Source of the DNA: Candidatus Caldipriscus sp. T1.2
GTDB taxonomy: Bacteria; Hydrothermota; Hydrothermia; LBFQ01
Reading direction: 5' to 3'
Assembly (NCBI GenBank): GCA_000980735.1
Contig: LBFQ01000064.1
Coordinates: 26,736 to 36,470 of the forward strand
Length of the DNA: 9,735 bases
In this document: positions 6,438 through 9,735 of the stretch, in pieces
Position numbering within the stretch: position 1 is the first letter of the stretch
How the letters are laid out: each line of letters begins with the position of its first letter
The notes under the pieces: generated by a model
What the model saw: only the letters and a program-made list of their open reading frames with translations
Databases searched by the model: none
Told to the model about the DNA's origin: nothing
Translations under genes and position numbers: made by a program

Positions 6438-7544
6438 ATGATATTCCTATTTTCCCTTGTTGGCGTTGATAGGGTGGAAGTTAAAGGGACTAATGCGGGC
6501 GTTTTAATTCTCGTTAAATTCGGGGAAAAATTGAAAGCGGATTCCATAGAGGTTTTCAAGGCAGACAAGCTTAACCCCAAGGAAAAACCCATATCCTTAG
6601 GAAAGATAATATATCCAGAAACTTTACTGATTGATACGACAAAGACAAAGGGTGAATACTTAGTGAGGGTGTATTACGGGAAGGAGAAGTTTGATACGGG
6701 TTGGATAACGGTGAAATTGGAAACCCCAATCCCCCAAAAGGCTTCCGTAATATCCTTTGACACCTCAAAAACGAACATACTGATAGGTATCTTACTTTTT
6801 TCCGCCCTATTTGTCTTTTTGTTGTATTTGGCGAGGGTAAACCCGAGACTTTACATAAGGAGAATAGCTGGGCTTGATGCTATAGATGAAGCGGTGGGAA
6901 GGACGGCGGAAATGGGAAGACCCATAATATACACTACGGGTATAGGTAGCATAGATAATCTTGCCATCCTTGCGGGTTTAACGGTTTTAAAGCACGTTAC
7001 AAAAAAGTCTTCCTTATATGAGGTGCCAGTTCTAATGCCCAACAACGACCCCCTAACCCTCGCCGCGGCGAGGGAAGTAGTTAAAGAGGCTTACCTTGAA
7101 AGCGGGAGGCCAGATCTTTACAGGGAAAACGATATTTTCTTCTTAACCTCCGAGCAGTTCGGGTTTGCATCCGGAATGAGCGGATTGATGCAGAGGTTAA
7201 AACCGGGGGCGGTATTTATGATGGGTTATTTCTACGCGGAATCCCTAATTTTGGCGGAAAACGCGCATGTAAGTGGGGCTATATCCACCGCGGGTACAAC
7301 CTCAATAGACCAGTTACCCTTCTTCATCGCTTCATGCGACCATACTCTAATAGGGGACGAGCTTTACGCCGCATCCGCTTACATCTCCAGAAATCCCCTT
7401 GAGGTGGCGAGCATAAAGACGGGGGACTGGTTTAAGGCTTTAAGCGCCATAATTATATCCGTTGGCTCAATCTTTGCAACTTTATCCATTTTCAATCCGC
7501 AGTTTGGGGAAGTTGTTAGGATTATGGTTAATGCGCTAAAATAG
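6438..7544 (+). CDS. DUF6754-type membrane protein
   Basis: A 368-residue protein that I recognise from memory as DUF6754-type; its function is unknown. Order of parts: a short hydrophobic N-terminus (1-9); a beta-rich domain of fibronectin/immunoglobulin-like character (about 10-99, ending EYLVRVYYGKEKFDTGWITV); a membrane helix (113-132, NILIGILLFSALFVFLLYLA); a conserved domain (about 138-330) with RRIAGLDAIDEAVGRTAEMG, REVVKEAYLESGRPDLY, MGYFYAESLILAE and GDELYAASAYISR; and a second hydrophobic segment (335-352). The beta domain is probably outside and the conserved domain cytoplasmic (inference). The ATG at 6438 is the first possible start, since an in-frame stop lies at 6423. It overlaps functionally with the next gene: its stop codon is part of that gene's ribosome site. 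No catalytic motif is recognised. Confidence 0.8.
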   Translation: MIFLFSLVGVDRVEVKGTNAGVLILVKFGEKLKADSIEVFKADKLNPKEKPISLGKIIYPETLLIDTTKTKGEYLVRVYYGKEKFDTGWITVKLETPIPQKASVISFDTSKTNILIGILLFSALFVFLLYLARVNPRLYIRRIAGLDAIDEAVGRTAEMGRPIIYTTGIGSIDNLAILAGLTVLKHVTKKSSLYEVPVLMPNNDPLTLAAAREVVKEAYLESGRPDLYRENDIFFLTSEQFGFASGMSGLMQRLKPGAVFMMGYFYAESLILAENAHVSGAISTAGTTSIDQLPFFIASCDHTLIGDELYAASAYISRNPLEVASIKTGDWFKALSAIIISVGSIFATLSIFNPQFGEVVRIMVNALK

Positions 7545-7548
7545 GAGG
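7543..7548 (+). promoter_or_regulatory. Strong Shine-Dalgarno site of the polytopic membrane protein gene
   Basis: AGGAGG followed by GGGAG lies 5 bases before the ATG at 7554 and overlaps the TAG stop (7542-7544) of the preceding gene. It fixes the start of the following gene, implies coupled translation, and shows that this organism does use the canonical ribosome site inside operons. Confidence 0.85.
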
Positions 7549-7553
7549 GGGAG

Positions 7554-8252
7554 ATGCAGAGGCAGGGACCTATAGCTGTGGTAATCCTAAGCGCCCTCTT
7601 TTCAACAATAACTTTCTTCCTAAAGGGTGCAGAGGATATACAAACTTACGCCCTAATAGTTGCAATAGTCATCTCGGGATTTGCCCTACTTTTGGGGGTA
7701 GATAGCCTAATACTCTATCATATGAGGAACATACAGGAGGGTAAGAATACACTATTCAGCGGAGTTCTTATTATAAGCTTCTTTACGACCGTTATATGGG
7801 GTTTCTTCGCCTGGTGGAGGTACGGATCACCCTTCGCCCAAAACTCCACCTTTATGTGGCTCTTCCTGAACGTATATTTGCCCCTTGATGCCACGATGTT
7901 CTCCATCCTTGCGTTTTATATAGCTTCCGCGGCTTACAGGGCCTTCAGGGCGAGGAACTTCAACGCTTTAATCCTGCTAATAACCGCATCCGTAATAATG
8001 ATAGGTAGGGTCCTTTACTCAAACATCGTTTTTCCTATAGCTCTAAGCGTTTTCTTGTTTTTGGCTGGCCTTTGGATTTTTACAAACACCAAGAAACTTT
8101 ACGGTTCCGAACTTTTGTTCCGGAGGTTCTTGGGAGGTTTCCTTATGGGTGGCGCGTTTGTCATCCTTCTTCCACCCATATTCAACTTTTTGGGTGGGAA
8201 CATTTCCGCCCTGACGGATTGGCTCCTTTCAGTCCCCCAAAACGCCGCCTAG
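7554..8252 (+). CDS. Polytopic membrane protein, partner of the DUF6754-type protein
   Basis: A 232-residue, very hydrophobic protein with about seven predicted membrane segments (near 7-23, 32-52, 66-86, 98-124, 138-152, 155-178 and 192-208). No enzymatic motif is recognised. Notable features are the short basic loop AAYRAFRARN (126-135) after a helix, GRVLYSN (151-157) and a tryptophan/aromatic-rich stretch FFAWWRYG (84-91). I recall similar YRAFRAR-containing membrane proteins next to DUF6754 genes in other bacteria, but cannot verify that here. It follows the DUF6754 gene by 9 bp and has a strong Shine-Dalgarno site, so the two are cotranscribed and probably form a complex. Function unknown. 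Confidence 0.75.
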   Translation: MQRQGPIAVVILSALFSTITFFLKGAEDIQTYALIVAIVISGFALLLGVDSLILYHMRNIQEGKNTLFSGVLIISFFTTVIWGFFAWWRYGSPFAQNSTFMWLFLNVYLPLDATMFSILAFYIASAAYRAFRARNFNALILLITASVIMIGRVLYSNIVFPIALSVFLFLAGLWIFTNTKKLYGSELLFRRFLGGFLMGGAFVILLPPIFNFLGGNISALTDWLLSVPQNAA

Positions 8253-8326
8253 AGGGGGATATATTTGGGTTTGGGATTCGGGCAGGTTGCTTTTGCCCTT
8301 AGGATAATGTTCGGAATAGAGAGGTC
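8253..8326 (+). other. Short spacer before ftsK
   Basis: A 74-bp gap between the membrane-protein pair and ftsK. It contains a weak hairpin (GGGCA 8280-8284 with TGCCC 8294-8298) without a T-run, and no convincing promoter. ftsK may simply be the third gene of the operon. Confidence 0.4.
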
Positions 8327-9735
8327 GTGGATAAGATAGTTTTTGGTGTATTATTCTTCGGAATTTGGATTTTGTATTATTTTTCAAGGGGGGATGTTTT
8401 TATCAGAAGAATCTCGCCTTTGGTGGGACTCTTGGGGATCCTATCCTACTTACTGTCAAATTTAAGTGCAATCTCCTACCTCAAAGGCTTCTTCGGTCCC
8501 TTACCCATCATCCCCTTCCTATGGCTCGTAATTGATCCCTTCTTTCCCGTGGATCACAGGTTTGTCCTATCCTCATCCCTGTTTTTGTGGGGTATATACT
8601 TGATTCTAAGGGGACAGGCGTTTGGTTTGCTCCCAATTCTCCTTTCTTTGGTCCCTTTAATACCCTTGTTGATTCCTATGGTGAAGGATCTGAGGTGGAG
8701 AACAGAGAAAAGGGAGAAAACGGAAGAGAAAGTGAAAGAAAAACCTGAGGATGTAGAAGAGGATAGGGAGGATAAGGAAGATGGTGAAGAACTCTTGGAT
8801 AAACTCTCGGAATTCGGAATTAAGGGTAAAATTGTAAAGGTATCAAAAGGTCCAGTATTGACGGTTCATGAATTTGAGCCGGCGCCGGGGGTCAGGGTGC
8901 AGTCCATAAGTAAGTTGGAGGATGACCTTTATGTTAGGTTGAAAAAACCCGTAAGAATAGTGGCACCGCTTCCGAACGGGAACATAGGATTTGAAATACC
9001 GAACGATGAAAGGGTATTTTATAACTTGGAGGACTTTGAGGATGAGATAATAAAGGGGGCAACCCTTGAGGTACCCATAGGTGTTGATGTTTTGGGGAAC
9101 CCTTTTAGGATAAACATAGGGTCCGCACCACACATTCTAATAGGAGGAGCCACTGGTTCGGGCAAAAGCATACTGCTTACCGCTATAATCTCGGCCCTTA
9201 TAAAGAAAAACTCACCCGAGGATCTGAACCTGATCCTCATAGATCCGAAGAGAGTAGAGCTTTCAATCTTTGAGGGCTTACCCCACCTTGCTTTACCGGT
9301 CGCAAAAACCGTAAAGGAGGCAGTATTCGCCTTAAAAACCGCGGTTAGCATAATGGACGATAGGTACGCTATAATGTCCGCAATAGGGGCTAGGGATATA
9401 GAGAGCTTCAATTCGAGGGCTCCGAAATTTGAAATAGAAAGGATGCCTTATATTGTCATAGTGATAGATGAGCTGGCGGACCTTATGATGCTCTCTCCGA
9501 AGGAAACCGCCGAGTACATTCAAAGGATCGCCCAGCTCGCCCGCGCAGTTGGGATACACCTTATAACCGCAACTCAAAGGCCCTCCGTGGATGTTATAAC
9601 TGGAGTAATAAAGGCAAACTTCCCTACAAGGATCGCCCTAAAGACCGCTTCAAGGTTTGACTCAAGGATAATATTGGATGTGGAAGGGGCGGAAAGACTT
9701 TTGGGTAAGGGGGATATGCTTGTTCTTCTAAGTGA
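8327..9735 (+). CDS. ftsK: FtsK/SpoIIIE-type DNA translocase, C-terminus beyond the window
   Basis: Membrane-anchored hexameric ATPase that pumps DNA at the division septum. The 469 codons present show about four hydrophobic segments in residues 4-118, a short charged Lys/Glu linker (about 120-157; family linkers can be much longer), the alpha domain (164-225, with GPVLTVHEFEPAPGVRV and FEIPN) and the RecA-like motor. Walker A is GGATGSGKS (273-281), DPKRVELSIFEGLPHL is at 306-321, Walker B is VIVIDELADLM (377-387), and ITATQRPSVDVITGVIKAN (413-431) follows. The rest of the motor and any DNA-reading gamma domain lie outside, so ftsK and spoIIIE cannot be separated. The start is GTG at 8327: an in-frame stop lies at 8300 and no other start occurs before the first membrane segment. 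GAGAGG lies only 2 bases upstream, so the start is the weakest part of the call. Same direction as the membrane pair, 74 bp apart. Confidence 0.93.
   Translation, partial: MDKIVFGVLFFGIWILYYFSRGDVFIRRISPLVGLLGILSYLLSNLSAISYLKGFFGPLPIIPFLWLVIDPFFPVDHRFVLSSSLFLWGIYLILRGQAFGLLPILLSLVPLIPLLIPMVKDLRWRTEKREKTEEKVKEKPEDVEEDREDKEDGEELLDKLSEFGIKGKIVKVSKGPVLTVHEFEPAPGVRVQSISKLEDDLYVRLKKPVRIVAPLPNGNIGFEIPNDERVFYNLEDFEDEIIKGATLEVPIGVDVLGNPFRINIGSAPHILIGGATGSGKSILLTAIISALIKKNSPEDLNLILIDPKRVELSIFEGLPHLALPVAKTVKEAVFALKTAVSIMDDRYAIMSAIGARDIESFNSRAPKFEIERMPYIVIVIDELADLMMLSPKETAEYIQRIAQLARAVGIHLITATQRPSVDVITGVIKANFPTRIALKTASRFDSRIILDVEGAERLLGKGDMLVLLS

Noticed and set aside
8280..8298. Hairpin GGGCA...TGCCC between the membrane-protein gene and ftsK
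   Set aside because: Only 5 bp with a 9-nt loop and no T-run, too weak to call a terminator.
8307..8339. Ten-codon ATG frame overlapping the ftsK start
   Set aside because: No ribosome site and no recognisable product; ftsK uses another frame.
8843..9577. Minus-strand frames opposite ftsK
   Set aside because: The plus strand here encodes the Walker A and B motifs of FtsK; the opposite frames have no family resemblance.

Overview
The window looks like a piece of a bacterial chromosome, probably from a thermophile. The reasons are heavy use of AGG (Arg) and ATA (Ile) codons, compact charged proteins and tight gene packing. A DUF6754-type membrane protein next to housekeeping genes would suit a deep-branching, metagenome-type lineage (WOR-3/Hydrothermae-like is my guess). 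The sequence alone does not fix the taxonomy. No mobile element, CRISPR array or rRNA was found.

Left block (1-6147, all minus strand), read in its own direction: tRNA-Glu(TTC), purB (adenylosuccinate lyase), dxs (DXP synthase), tRNA-His(GTG), asd (aspartate-semialdehyde dehydrogenase), tatC (Tat translocon subunit), then a SAM-dependent methyltransferase fused to the start of a D-Ala-D-Ala-ligase-like domain. Spacing is extremely tight: purB-dxs 5 bp, dxs-tRNA-His 15 bp, asd-tatC overlapping by 14 bp. This is very likely one long transcript starting at a promoter just upstream of tRNA-Glu and cut up by tRNA processing. In both tRNA-to-gene junctions the only sensible start codon of the following gene is a TTG lying 0 (purB) or 2 (asd) bases after the tRNA discriminator base, with no room for a ribosome-binding site. 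tRNA 3'-end cleavage would therefore create an essentially leaderless mRNA. The ligase part of the last gene is broken: its family motifs continue in two other frames to the window edge.

Middle (6148-6437): an AT-rich divergent intergenic region with a promoter for tRNA-Glu on the minus strand and one for the plus-strand operon, plus a small set of direct and inverted TCAGGATA repeats beside the latter.

Right block (6438-9735, plus strand): a DUF6754-type membrane protein with an extracytoplasmic beta domain, a polytopic membrane partner translated from a strong Shine-Dalgarno site, and the first 469 codons of an FtsK/SpoIIIE DNA translocase that runs off the right edge. The first two are a plausible two-component envelope complex of unknown function.
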